Origin: Pseudomonadota bacterium
Lineage (GTDB): Bacteria > Pseudomonadota > Gammaproteobacteria > Steroidobacterales > Woeseiaceae
DNA: 5,390 nucleotides
Reading direction: 5' to 3'
Assembly (NCBI GenBank): GCA_022567775.1
Contig: JADFGH010000182.1
Coordinates: 1 to 5,390 of the forward strand
This document shows positions 1 through 5,390 of the stretch, piece after piece. A program made the position numbers and the translations under genes. The stretch's first letter is position 1. Every line of letters starts with the position of its first letter. The notes beneath the pieces are model-generated. The model was not told where the DNA came from. It was given only the letters and a program-made list of their open reading frames with translations, and did no database searches.

Positions 1-398
1 CGTGACGCGGCATGAATGTCCAGGGACGATGGCAACACCGGCACCAGAATACTGGTCGCGTCGCGTGTCACTTCACGCAAATCGTCGTGATGCATTCCGG
101 CGGGCGAATCGACAATAAGGTCAATCGTGTCATTCGGTATGCGCAACTGCCAGCTGCGAGTCGCGTGCATGGATTTTTTGAACGCTGCGATTCCGTGAAT
201 CGGTGGAAGGTTGCCGGGGCGCCGATCAAGCCACGCCATCGTTGAACCTTGTGGATCGAAATCCATTAGTGCCGGGATGCTGGTGCGGGCCGCATAACAG
301 GTTGCGATATTTGTAGCGATAGTTGACTTGCCACAACCCCCTTTCGGGTTGAGGACAACAATCTTGTTCAAGCTGTCTCGTGTGGGCGTAATCAGCAT
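1..398 (-). CDS. ParA/MinD-family ATPase, N-terminal part (runs off left edge)
   Basis: Reading the minus strand from an ATG at 398 gives 132 codons without a stop, still open at the window edge, so the C-terminal part is missing. Residues 18-26 read PKGGCGKST, the deviant Walker A motif of ParA/MinD ATPases, with signature Lys19 and P-loop Lys24. MDFDPQGS at 45-52 matches the second conserved ParA motif, and LIVDSPAG at 94-101 fits the Walker B region. Such ATPases dimerise on ATP and position DNA or protein cargo in the cytoplasm. No parB or other partner is visible, so I call it an orphan family member and assign no cargo. The ATG at 398 has AGGA a few bases upstream. An in-frame TTG at 371 would start right before NKIVVLNPKGG, closer to the usual family start, so the first nine residues are uncertain. 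It lies 90 bp downstream of ilvB on the same strand and could be read from that transcript. Confidence 0.88.
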   Translation of the reverse strand, partial: MLITPTRDSLNKIVVLNPKGGCGKSTIATNIATCYAARTSIPALMDFDPQGSTMAWLDRRPGNLPPIHGIAAFKKSMHATRSWQLRIPNDTIDLIVDSPAGMHHDDLREVTRDATSILVPVLPSSLDIHAAS

Positions 399-488
399 AG
401 TCCTGATCAATGTCTCGCAAACGGGCCCAAACTTCTTTGCGGTGGATCACATAATAACAGAGCCGCACCTACATTGGGCGACGAGTTC
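399..488. other. Short gap between ilvB and the ParA-like gene
   Basis: This 90-bp stretch separates the ilvB stop from the ParA-like start, both genes being on the minus strand. No hairpin with a T-tract, and so no clear intrinsic terminator, is visible. On the minus strand, bases 472-458 read GTAGGTGCGGCTCTG, close to the first half of the REP palindrome found near 4756, but the matching right arm is absent. A TATTAT hexamer (minus, 456-451) could be a -10 box, but I see no convincing -35 box at the right distance. Co-transcription with ilvB is therefore possible. Confidence 0.4.
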
Positions 489-2339
489 CTAGAACATTTC
501 GCTCGGTCCGGGCGTCTCATCAGAGGGCTTGTCGCGGCTCTTGATGTAGTCGCCCGTGATCATCTTGTCGTAACCCATGCCGGGGCCGACCATCGGATAG
601 ACACCGGCGTCGGGATCAATGATGACCTCGAGAAAGGCGGGTCCATCAAATTCCATGAATGCCTTTATGTCTTCGGGCAAGTCTTCGTTGCGGTCCAGTT
701 TTCTGGCGAACTTGAAGCCATCGGCCTCGGCGGCCTTGACGAAATTCTTGCTGCGCAGTGACTTGTCACTCGCCGACATGCGGCTGTCGTAGTACAGCTT
801 TTGCCACTGCCGGACCATGCCGTCGCCGAAATTATTGAGGACAATTATCTTCACCGGCAGCTCGTAGGTGGTCGCCGTCTCGAGTTCGCCGATATTCATA
901 CGCATGCTGCCGTCGCCATCGATGTCGATGACGAGCCGGTCCCGCTGCGCAAACTGTGCGCCAATTGCAGCGGGCAGGCCGAAGCCCATCGTGCCCATGC
1001 TGCCGGACGTCAGCCAAAGGCGCGGTTCCTTGAAATCAAAGTATTGTGCAGCCCACATCTGGTGCTGGCCGACACCGGTAGATATGATGGCTTTGCCGCC
1101 GGTGTGCCGATTGATTTCCTCGATGACGGCCTGGGGCTGGATCAGTTCGCTGTCGCGGTCGAAATTCAGACAATGCTTTTTCTTGAGTGCGGCAATCTCG
1201 TCGTGCCAGGTAGAAAAATCTTTCTGGAACCCGATACGTTGGCCGTAGGCGAGCATATCATCAAGGTCTTGCCGCATTACGCCAATGTGATGCCAGTTGA
1301 CGCTTTTGACCTTCCCGATTTCTGATACATCGACATCGAAGTGAGCGATGTTTTTTGCTTTAGGTGCGAACCTGGGCGGATCGCCGGCAACCCGGTCGTC
1401 AAACCTGGCGCCGATAGCAATCAGGAAATCACAATCTTCGACGGCATAATTTGCGAAAGCCATGCCGTGCATGCCGAGCATATGCAGTGAGAGCGGGTGT
1501 GTCGTGTCGCTGGCGCCCAGCCCCATCAATGTCGTCGTTACCGGAATTCCATAGGCGTTGGCAAGATGGCGCATTGCCTTGGTGGCGTTGCCGTTGATGA
1601 CACCACCGCCGGCATAAATCAGCGGTCTTTCCGATTCGGCGAGCATCTTGTAAAAGCGTTCGCAGGCATCGTCGCTGAGCCTGTTGTCGATGACTGCCTG
1701 CAACCGGCTGCGATAGCCGGTCAGTGGCAGCGAACCACCACCGGTAAATTTGCCTTCCCAGTTCTGCACGTCCTTTGGTATATCGATGACCACCGGACCC
1801 GGCCGGCCGGTGCGGGCGATTTCGAATGCGGTACGTAGTGTGGCCTCCAGCCGGCTCGCATCCGTGACCAGGAACACGTGCTTGGCGATAGCCCCCATGA
1901 TTGCCGCAACCGGCGCTTCCTGGAACGCGTCCGTGCCGATTGCGTGAGTTGGCACTTGCCCGCAAATAACGACGATCGGTACCGAATCGGCCATGCAGTC
2001 GCGCACTGGCGTAACGGTGTTGGTTGCGCCCGGCCCCGAGGTCACCATGACTACCCCGACTTTGCCGCTGGCGCGGGCGTAACCTGCTGCCATGAATCCG
2101 GCACCCTGTTCGTTAGCGGGCACTATCAGGGGAATGGGCGATGAGCCGTCGGCCTGCCGGTGCAGGTCGTTGTAACGAAAGACAGCGTCGTATGTGGGCA
2201 GGATGGCACCACCGCTGTAGCCAAAAATAGTGTCCACGCCCTCGTCCGCCAGTACCTGAACGACCATATCGGCGCCGCTCATTTGTGTACCAGCCAGCGG
2301 GTGTTCCTGATGTTGCTTTGCAACCTTGGGCGTAGCCAT
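489..2339 (-). CDS. ilvB: Acetolactate (acetohydroxyacid) synthase, large catalytic subunit
   Basis: The product is a ThDP-, Mg- and FAD-dependent enzyme of the cytoplasm. It condenses pyruvate with pyruvate or 2-ketobutyrate, the first common step of valine, leucine and isoleucine synthesis. From the ATG at 2339 it is 616 residues, slightly longer than the usual 560-600. The N-terminal ThDP domain (about 20-190) has FGYSGGAILPTYDAV and catalytic Glu77 in ANEQG. TSGPGATN is at 100-107 and the FQE motif at 139-141. A central FAD-binding domain follows. The C-terminal ThDP domain has GDG at 475-477 paired with Asn503, then GMVRQWQ at 507-513, whose Trp512 corresponds to the herbicide-site tryptophan of plant enzymes. 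The frame stays open to an ATG at 2432, but those 31 extra residues look non-homologous and would cover the palindrome at 2397-2411, so I prefer 2339 even though its ribosome site is weak. Odd points are Ser42 in place of the usual Pro, ANEQ instead of RHEQ, and NNFGDG instead of NNQ-x-x-G. The partner gene ilvN is divergent. Confidence 0.95.
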   Translation of the reverse strand: MATPKVAKQHQEHPLAGTQMSGADMVVQVLADEGVDTIFGYSGGAILPTYDAVFRYNDLHRQADGSSPIPLIVPANEQGAGFMAAGYARASGKVGVVMVTSGPGATNTVTPVRDCMADSVPIVVICGQVPTHAIGTDAFQEAPVAAIMGAIAKHVFLVTDASRLEATLRTAFEIARTGRPGPVVIDIPKDVQNWEGKFTGGGSLPLTGYRSRLQAVIDNRLSDDACERFYKMLAESERPLIYAGGGVINGNATKAMRHLANAYGIPVTTTLMGLGASDTTHPLSLHMLGMHGMAFANYAVEDCDFLIAIGARFDDRVAGDPPRFAPKAKNIAHFDVDVSEIGKVKSVNWHHIGVMRQDLDDMLAYGQRIGFQKDFSTWHDEIAALKKKHCLNFDRDSELIQPQAVIEEINRHTGGKAIISTGVGQHQMWAAQYFDFKEPRLWLTSGSMGTMGFGLPAAIGAQFAQRDRLVIDIDGDGSMRMNIGELETATTYELPVKIIVLNNFGDGMVRQWQKLYYDSRMSASDKSLRSKNFVKAAEADGFKFARKLDRNEDLPEDIKAFMEFDGPAFLEVIIDPDAGVYPMVGPGMGYDKMITGDYIKSRDKPSDETPGPSEMF

Positions 2340-2496
2340 GATGTGTTTCAAAAAGTCACATAAGTGCCGGATTTTCGGCGAGTGTTTACTAAATTTTATT
2401 GCATTGCAATACTCCGGTGAGTACGCGACCATCCGCCGGGTGCTCCAGGTGCATTAGTTACATACGAATTTATATTTTATCGGGATTGAGCTGGCA
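2340..2496. promoter_or_regulatory. Divergent ilvB / ilvN control region
   Basis: These 157 bp separate the inferred ilvB start (minus) from the ilvN start (plus) and must hold signals for both genes. The segment is clearly more AT-rich than its flanks, especially 2381-2411 and 2454-2480. On the minus strand TAAAAT (2398-2393) is a 5/6 match to a sigma-70 -10 box for ilvB. On the plus strand TATATT (2471-2476) or the overlapping TATTTTAT could serve ilvN. Neither has a good -35 box at 16-18 bp, which would fit activator-dependent promoters, but that is inference. I found no leader peptide rich in Ile, Val or Leu codons and no terminator hairpin, so classical ilv attenuation is not supported. 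Confidence 0.6.
2397..2411. promoter_or_regulatory. 15-bp palindrome, operator candidate
   Basis: The sequence TATTGCATTGCAATA is a perfect inverted repeat with 7-base arms around a single central T. It overlaps the -10-like hexamer TAAAAT of the putative ilvB promoter by two bases and lies in the ilvB-ilvN divergent region. Size and symmetry fit a dimeric regulator. Lrp/AsnC- or LysR-type proteins are common in branched-chain amino acid control, but no specific regulator can be named from the sequence. A protein binding here could control both divergent genes. Confidence 0.45.
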
Positions 2497-3018
2497 ATGA
2501 GACACGTAATTTCGGTGCTCTTACAGAACGAGGTGGGTGCCCTGACCCGCATGACCGGGCTGTTCTCCAGCCGCGGCTATAACATCGATTCGCTCAACGT
2601 CGCGCCGACCGATGAGCCGACGGTATCGCGGGTTACGATTGTCATATCCGGCTCGGACTCGGCAATTGCGCAAGTGAATACGCAGCTCGCCAAACTCGTA
2701 GATGTCGTGAATATTCACGATATGACGCTCGGAGACCATTTCGAGCGCGAACTGGTCATCGTCAAGCTGAAGCTCGCGACCGGTGGCTACGCGAAAGTGT
2801 TGACGCTTGCCAGGAAATTCGGCGCGGAAGTCCTTGATGATTCGCAAGTCAGTTGCACCGTGCAACTGACCGGCAGACTCGCCGAAATAGATGAGTTCAT
2901 TGCGTCCGCGGCGTCGATTGGAGAAGTCTCAGCCGTCGCGCGTAGCGGCAGCGTGGCAGTGTCGAAAGGCGAGGTTACTTTGTCATCCTATGTTCGACAT
3001 CATCGTTTGACCGGTTAG
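2497..3018 (+). CDS. ilvN: Acetolactate synthase, small regulatory subunit
   Basis: This 173-residue protein is the regulatory subunit that stimulates the IlvB catalytic subunit and confers feedback inhibition by valine. It closely resembles E. coli IlvH: MRHVISVLLQNEVGAL, then LFSSRGYNIDSLNVAPT, then SRVTI form the N-terminal ACT domain (about 1-75). LVDVVNIHDM and ERELVIVKLKL lead into the C-terminal ALS small-subunit domain (about 80-160), which ends in EVSAVARSGSVAVSKGE. Gly14 and Asn29, positions where substitutions are known to relieve valine inhibition in E. coli IlvH, are both kept, so feedback sensitivity is likely; position 17 is Thr instead of Ser. It is about ten residues longer than IlvH at the C-terminus. 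The ATG at 2497 starts exactly at the conserved N-terminus, with only a weak ribosome site (GAGCTGG). It points away from ilvB, which is unusual. The symbol ilvH would be equally valid. Confidence 0.96.
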   Translation: MRHVISVLLQNEVGALTRMTGLFSSRGYNIDSLNVAPTDEPTVSRVTIVISGSDSAIAQVNTQLAKLVDVVNIHDMTLGDHFERELVIVKLKLATGGYAKVLTLARKFGAEVLDDSQVSCTVQLTGRLAEIDEFIASAASIGEVSAVARSGSVAVSKGEVTLSSYVRHHRLTG

Positions 3019-3022
3019 CATT

Positions 3023-3105
3023 TTGGGGACAGTTTACTTAATTCGTAAATCACTGGATCCGTTTGCCGATGGCTGAACTCGAGCAATTAAGTAAACTGTC
3101 CCCAA
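3023..3105. repeat. 83-bp element with perfect 21-bp inverted repeats (MITE/REP-like)
   Basis: The left arm (3023-3043) contains GGGGACAGTTTACTTAATT, and the right arm (3085-3105) is its exact reverse complement. Both arms are 21 bp, with a 41-bp non-symmetric centre. The element starts five bases after the ilvN stop and ends 19 bases before the glpD start, so it makes up nearly all of the gap. No open reading frame fits inside. Sequences beginning GGGGACAGT-TAC are, from my general knowledge, recurrent near small Y1-type (IS200/RAYT-like) transposase genes in proteobacteria, so a non-autonomous mobile repeat is the likeliest reading. In RNA it would form a long stable stem on either strand. 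There is no T-tract after either arm, so it is not a textbook intrinsic terminator, though it may attenuate read-through or protect RNA ends. Confidence 0.8.
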
Positions 3106-3124
3106 GCGGTCAGACCAGGCCCTG

Positions 3125-4732
3125 ATGTCGCACGCCGGATCTGATTACGACGTCGTCGTGGTTGGCGGTGGCATCAACGGTGCCGGCATCGCGCGGGATG
3201 CAGCGCTGCGGGGCTTAAGCGTGCTCCTGCTCGAGAAAAATGACTTTGGCAGCGGAACCTCGAGCTGGTCGAGCCGCCTGATTCACGGTGGCCTGAGATA
3301 TCTCGAGCACGCCGAGATACCATTGGTTTTCGAATCACTTCATGAGCGCCGCCGGCTGCGGCAGCTTGCGCCGCATCTTGTCAAACGGCTACGACTGGTT
3401 ATTCCGATCTACGAGCAAAGCCGGCGCAGCAAACTGCTTATTCGCCTTGGCATGATCGCATACGACCTGTTATCGATCGGCAAAAATGTTCCACGCCACA
3501 GGATGCTGAGCAGGGGTGAACTCATCGAGGCGGAACCCGGAATCAACAGGGAAGGGCTTAAGGGTGCCGCCCAATACTTCGACGCGCAAGTCACCTTTGC
3601 CGAGAGACTGGTGCTCGAAAACATTATCGGGGCAGCGGAAGCTGGCGCCGACGTCCGCAATTACTGTCCCGCCATCGGTATCAATGTCAGCCAGGGTGTC
3701 GTGCATAGCATTCACTACTTAGAGTACGGAAGCGCTCAGGAAACGGAAGTCACGACCAGGCTGGTAATCAATGCCGCCGGACCATGGGTCGACCGGGTTC
3801 TCGCGACAGTCAACCGGGAAATTCCCCGCTTCATGGGCGGCACCAAAGGCAGCCACATCATTGTTGGCCGTTTCGAGGGTGCGCCCGGGAGTGCGTTCTA
3901 TATCGAAGCAGCGGCAGACGGCAGGCCGTTTTTCATTATTCCCTGGAATAAGCAGTACCTGATCGGCACGACCGACATCCGCTATCACGGAGATCCTGCA
4001 GATGTCGCAGCGAGTGAAGAGGAGATTCGCTATTTGCTCGACGAGACCAATCGGGTTTTTCCCGAAGCAGATTTGACTTTCGAGGACATACACTTTGCCT
4101 ATGCGGGTGTGCGGCCATTGCCACTCCGCGACAAGGGACCGGAGTCGGCGATTACCCGCAAGCACATCATAAAGAGGCACCGCCGCGTGGCAAAGGGCCT
4201 TGTCTCCATTATTGGCGGCAAACTGACGACTTATCGAAACCTGGCGGAACACGTCGTCGATCTTGCAGTACGCTGGCTAAAGAGCGACACGGGCGCTTGC
4301 GAGACACGCACGATGCCGTTGCCTGGCGCGACCGGTATCGAAGCGGCCCGGGAACATTTATGCGAATTGAATTACTTGTCGCAAAATGGGGTCGAACGCC
4401 TGCTGAGAATCTACGGTGGCCGTGCCAGCCAGATCGCCGCGCTGACCGCTGAGGAGCCTCACCTGGCACACACGGTGGATGACGAAGGATCAGTCCTTGC
4501 AGCAGAGGTGGTGTTCGCGCTGCGTCACGAATTCGCAGTAAATCTCACAGATATCGTTCATCGCCGTCTCATGACCGGGCTATCGGCTGACCAGGGTCTG
4601 GGCATTAGCGAAGAAATTGCAGCGATCGCCGCACGCGAGTCGAACTGGAGCAAATCAGAGAAGGAACAGCAGCTGGCTGAATTGGGGAAATATAATGCGC
4701 GTCTGCGTGTCAATCCGCCGGCGTCTGCATAA
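3125..4732 (+). CDS. glpD: Aerobic glycerol-3-phosphate dehydrogenase, FAD- and quinone-linked
   Basis: This 535-residue flavoprotein oxidises sn-glycerol 3-phosphate to dihydroxyacetone phosphate and passes electrons to the membrane quinone pool, as a peripheral inner-membrane enzyme. It aligns along its length with E. coli GlpD (501 aa). The FAD Rossmann motif GGGINGAG is at 14-21, with acidic Glu37 ending the second strand. TSSWSSRLIHGGLRYLE is at 45-61, NAAGPW at 216-221, KGSHIIV at 241-247, IGTTDI at 280-285, AGVRPL at 327-332 and GGKLTTYR at 364-371. The last of these also belongs to the FAD/substrate site of the family. A C-terminal DAO-type helical domain (about 395-525) includes RHEFAVNLTDIVHRRL at 467-482. 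The ATG at 3125 has AGG five bases upstream and sits seven residues before the first Rossmann strand. No glpK, glpF or glpR is next to it. It may share a transcript with ilvN or start within the inverted-repeat element, since only 19 bp separate that element from the start codon. Confidence 0.96.
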   Translation: MSHAGSDYDVVVVGGGINGAGIARDAALRGLSVLLLEKNDFGSGTSSWSSRLIHGGLRYLEHAEIPLVFESLHERRRLRQLAPHLVKRLRLVIPIYEQSRRSKLLIRLGMIAYDLLSIGKNVPRHRMLSRGELIEAEPGINREGLKGAAQYFDAQVTFAERLVLENIIGAAEAGADVRNYCPAIGINVSQGVVHSIHYLEYGSAQETEVTTRLVINAAGPWVDRVLATVNREIPRFMGGTKGSHIIVGRFEGAPGSAFYIEAAADGRPFFIIPWNKQYLIGTTDIRYHGDPADVAASEEEIRYLLDETNRVFPEADLTFEDIHFAYAGVRPLPLRDKGPESAITRKHIIKRHRRVAKGLVSIIGGKLTTYRNLAEHVVDLAVRWLKSDTGACETRTMPLPGATGIEAAREHLCELNYLSQNGVERLLRIYGGRASQIAALTAEEPHLAHTVDDEGSVLAAEVVFALRHEFAVNLTDIVHRRLMTGLSADQGLGISEEIAAIAARESNWSKSEKEQQLAELGKYNARLRVNPPASA

Positions 4733-4741
4733 GCAGCGGCT

Positions 4742-4780
4742 CTGCCTGCCGCCAGGTAGGAGCGGCCTCTGGCCGCGATT
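4742..4780 (+). repeat. REP palindrome with GTAG head, in the glpD convergent gap
   Basis: Bases 4756-4761 read GTAGGA. They are followed by a perfect 6-bp stem GCGGCC (4762-4767), loop TCT, and GGCCGC (4771-4776), then GATTCC. A GTAG tetranucleotide directly before an imperfect or perfect GC-rich hairpin is the hallmark of REP sequences mobilised by RAYT transposases in Pseudomonas, Xanthomonas and related bacteria. Just upstream a second small stem, CTGCCTG (4742-4748) with CAGGTAG (4753-4759, one G-T pair), shares the GTAG bases, so two alternative hairpins are possible. It lies between the ends of two convergent genes, the usual place for REPs, and may stabilise the glpD message end. No T-run follows on either strand, so it is not a clear intrinsic terminator. 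Confidence 0.75.
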
Positions 4781-4790
4781 CCTTCGCCGA

Positions 4791-4991
4791 TTATTTTCGA
4801 CCGTCGATGACGAGCTGGGGTCCGCTGCGGCCAAATACATGCTTGGTGAATATCCCGTAAACATGGCCGCAGGTATCACAGTGAGCCACGTAATACCACG
4901 GCGCATTCTGCCGCGATTGTTCCTTACTCGGTGTCGATACGATTTTTTCGATGCCGGATTCACCACAATCGGGACATTTTGGATCTGCCAT
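4791..4991 (-). CDS. Small zinc-ribbon protein of unknown function
   Basis: This 66-residue soluble protein has two knuckles, CPDC at 6-9 and CDTC at 38-41, each followed by Gly. The pattern CxxCG-(28)-CxxCG is expected to bind one zinc ion. The second knuckle continues as CGHVYGIF, typical of rubredoxin-like or transcription-factor-type ribbons. No membrane segment, signal peptide or second domain is present, and I recognise no specific function. A role in protein or nucleic-acid binding is only a possibility. The start at 4991 is well supported by AGGTGAG seven to eight bases upstream on the minus strand, one of the best ribosome sites in the window, and by the conserved knuckle beginning at residue 6. 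It converges on glpD across a 57-58 bp gap holding the REP and is divergent from the patatin-like gene. Confidence 0.82.
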   Translation of the reverse strand: MADPKCPDCGESGIEKIVSTPSKEQSRQNAPWYYVAHCDTCGHVYGIFTKHVFGRSGPQLVIDGRK

Positions 4992-5105
4992 GAAAAACTC
5001 ACCTGAGATTGATTGCCAGTTAACACGTTGTTGACGAGAATAACCCGATCACTTCGGATTATCATCCCTGTCAGCTTTGATTCGACTGACTAGCAAGGGT
5101 TGCAA
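4992..5105. promoter_or_regulatory. Divergent region between zinc-ribbon and patatin-like genes
   Basis: These 114 bp should hold promoters for both divergent genes. An imperfect inverted repeat lies at 5040-5062: ATAACCCGA (5040-5048), five-base centre, TCGGATTAT (5054-5062), eight of nine positions pairing. On the minus strand GATAAT (5063-5058) resembles a -10 box for the zinc-ribbon gene. On the plus strand TTGACG (5031-5036) resembles a -35 box and TATCAT (5060-5065) a -10 box, but their spacing (23 bp) is too long for one standard promoter. AAGGG at 5095-5099 is a good ribosome site six bases before the patatin ATG. Confidence 0.4.
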
Positions 5106-5390
5106 ATGAAAATCACTTTTTTCCGGGCAATGCCCGTAATCATTTCGCTGTCAATCGCGATGCAGGTCAAGGCTCAACCTACCGAGCCGGAAATAAACAA
5201 CGTGAGGCTGCGCATCGGATTGGCGCTGGGCGGCGGCGGTGCTCGTGGTGCCGCGCATATAGGTGTGCTCAAAGAGCTGGAGCGTCTGCGCATCCCGATC
5301 GATGCAATTGCGGGCACCAGCATGGGCGCCGTTGTTGGCGGTCTTTATGCGTCGGGCAAAACCCCCGACGAATTCCAGCAACTGAGAGAG
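5106..5390 (+). CDS. Exported patatin-like phospholipase, N-terminal part (runs off right edge)
   Basis: From the ATG at 5106, preceded by AAGGG six bases upstream, 95 codons run in frame to the window end. Residues 1-23 look like a Sec signal peptide: Lys2 and Arg7, a hydrophobic stretch PVIISLSIA, then a VKA cleavage motif before Gln24. The patatin domain follows at once: [17 protein letters not shown] (39-55) supplies the oxyanion-hole GGGGARG, and GTSMG (70-74) is the GxSxG nucleophile elbow with Ser72. The catalytic Asp (DG[AG] motif) would lie beyond the edge. Patatins are Ser-Asp dyad lipid acyl hydrolases. The combination with a signal peptide suggests an exported form, and PlpD-type (type Vd) autotransporters have exactly this order before a POTRA and a beta-barrel domain, but those are not visible here. 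RssA-type cytoplasmic patatins lack a signal peptide. Confidence 0.88.
   Translation, partial: MKITFFRAMPVIISLSIAMQVKAQPTEPEINNVRLRIGLALGGGGARGAAHIGVLKELERLRIPIDAIAGTSMGAVVGGLYASGKTPDEFQQLRE

Noticed and set aside
226..468. 80-codon open frame on the minus strand near the left edge
   Set aside because: It overlaps the ParA-like gene in another phase; the frame with PKGGCGKST is the real one.
801..1325. 174-codon open frame on the plus strand
   Set aside because: It lies entirely antisense to ilvB, has no recognisable domain, and mirrors the codon structure of the real gene.
1429..1965. 178-codon open frame on the minus strand in another phase of ilvB
   Set aside because: The translation is Arg/Gly-rich without family features, while the overlapping ilvB frame is clearly homologous to AHAS.
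2384..2395. GTTTACTAAATT, 11/12 identical to the arm of the element at 3032-3043
   Set aside because: It is a short AT-rich match without a GGGGACA terminus or an inverted partner, so chance is the simplest explanation.
2340..2432. Upstream in-frame ATG at 2432 that would lengthen IlvB by 31 residues
   Set aside because: The extra segment resembles no AHAS N-terminus, and the region carries the AT-rich promoter-like bases and the palindrome. It also has no well-spaced ribosome site.
3023..3105. Intrinsic terminator for ilvN
   Set aside because: The stem is long enough, but neither strand has a T-tract after the hairpin, and the stem is AT-rich near its loop, unlike a typical terminator.
3719..4252. 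177-codon open frame antisense to glpD
   Set aside because: It is a shadow of the conserved glpD coding sequence, with no ribosome site or domain of its own.
4655..5065. 136-codon open frame on the minus strand overlapping the zinc-ribbon gene
   Set aside because: It runs through the REP and the glpD 3' end in a different phase; the zinc-ribbon frame has the cysteine pairs and the strong ribosome site.

Overview
This window looks like ordinary chromosomal DNA from a proteobacterium, most likely a gammaproteobacterium. The assignment is an inference. It rests on an IlvH-type acetolactate synthase small subunit and a GlpD-type quinone-linked glycerol-3-phosphate dehydrogenase. A GTAG-headed REP palindrome of the kind spread by REP-associated tyrosine transposases (RAYTs), and moderately GC-rich coding sequence, also fit. 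No rRNA, tRNA, CRISPR array, phage gene or intact transposase was seen.

Layout from left to right. (1) The left edge (1-398, minus) holds the N-terminal part of an orphan ParA/MinD-family ATPase with an intact deviant Walker A motif. (2) Upstream of it on the same strand is a complete acetolactate (acetohydroxyacid) synthase large subunit, ilvB (489-2339, minus). (3) A 157-bp divergent regulatory region (2340-2496) contains a perfect 15-bp palindrome beside a -10-like hexamer. (4) The small regulatory subunit ilvN/ilvH (2497-3018) lies on the PLUS strand, so the two subunits of one enzyme are transcribed away from each other instead of as the usual ilvBN or ilvIH operon. (5) A compact 83-bp element with perfect 21-bp inverted repeats (3023-3105) fills almost the whole gap before (6) glpD (3125-4732, plus). 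(7) The short convergent gap after glpD carries a REP palindrome (about 4742-4780). (8) A 66-residue zinc-ribbon protein is encoded on the minus strand (4791-4991). (9) A 114-bp divergent region containing an imperfect inverted repeat leads into (10) the 5' part of a signal-peptide-bearing patatin-like phospholipase (5106 to the right edge), possibly the start of a PlpD-type autotransporter.

Functionally, ilvB and ilvN together make the first enzyme of branched-chain amino acid synthesis, with the small subunit giving valine feedback control. The other genes (glycerol-3-phosphate oxidation, a zinc-ribbon protein, a secreted lipase, a ParA-like ATPase) share no obvious pathway with it. The most interesting points are the divergent arrangement of the two synthase subunits around a palindromic operator candidate, several unusual residues at conserved positions of the large subunit, and small repeats immediately before and after glpD. 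I see no evidence for a wholly new multi-gene system in this window.
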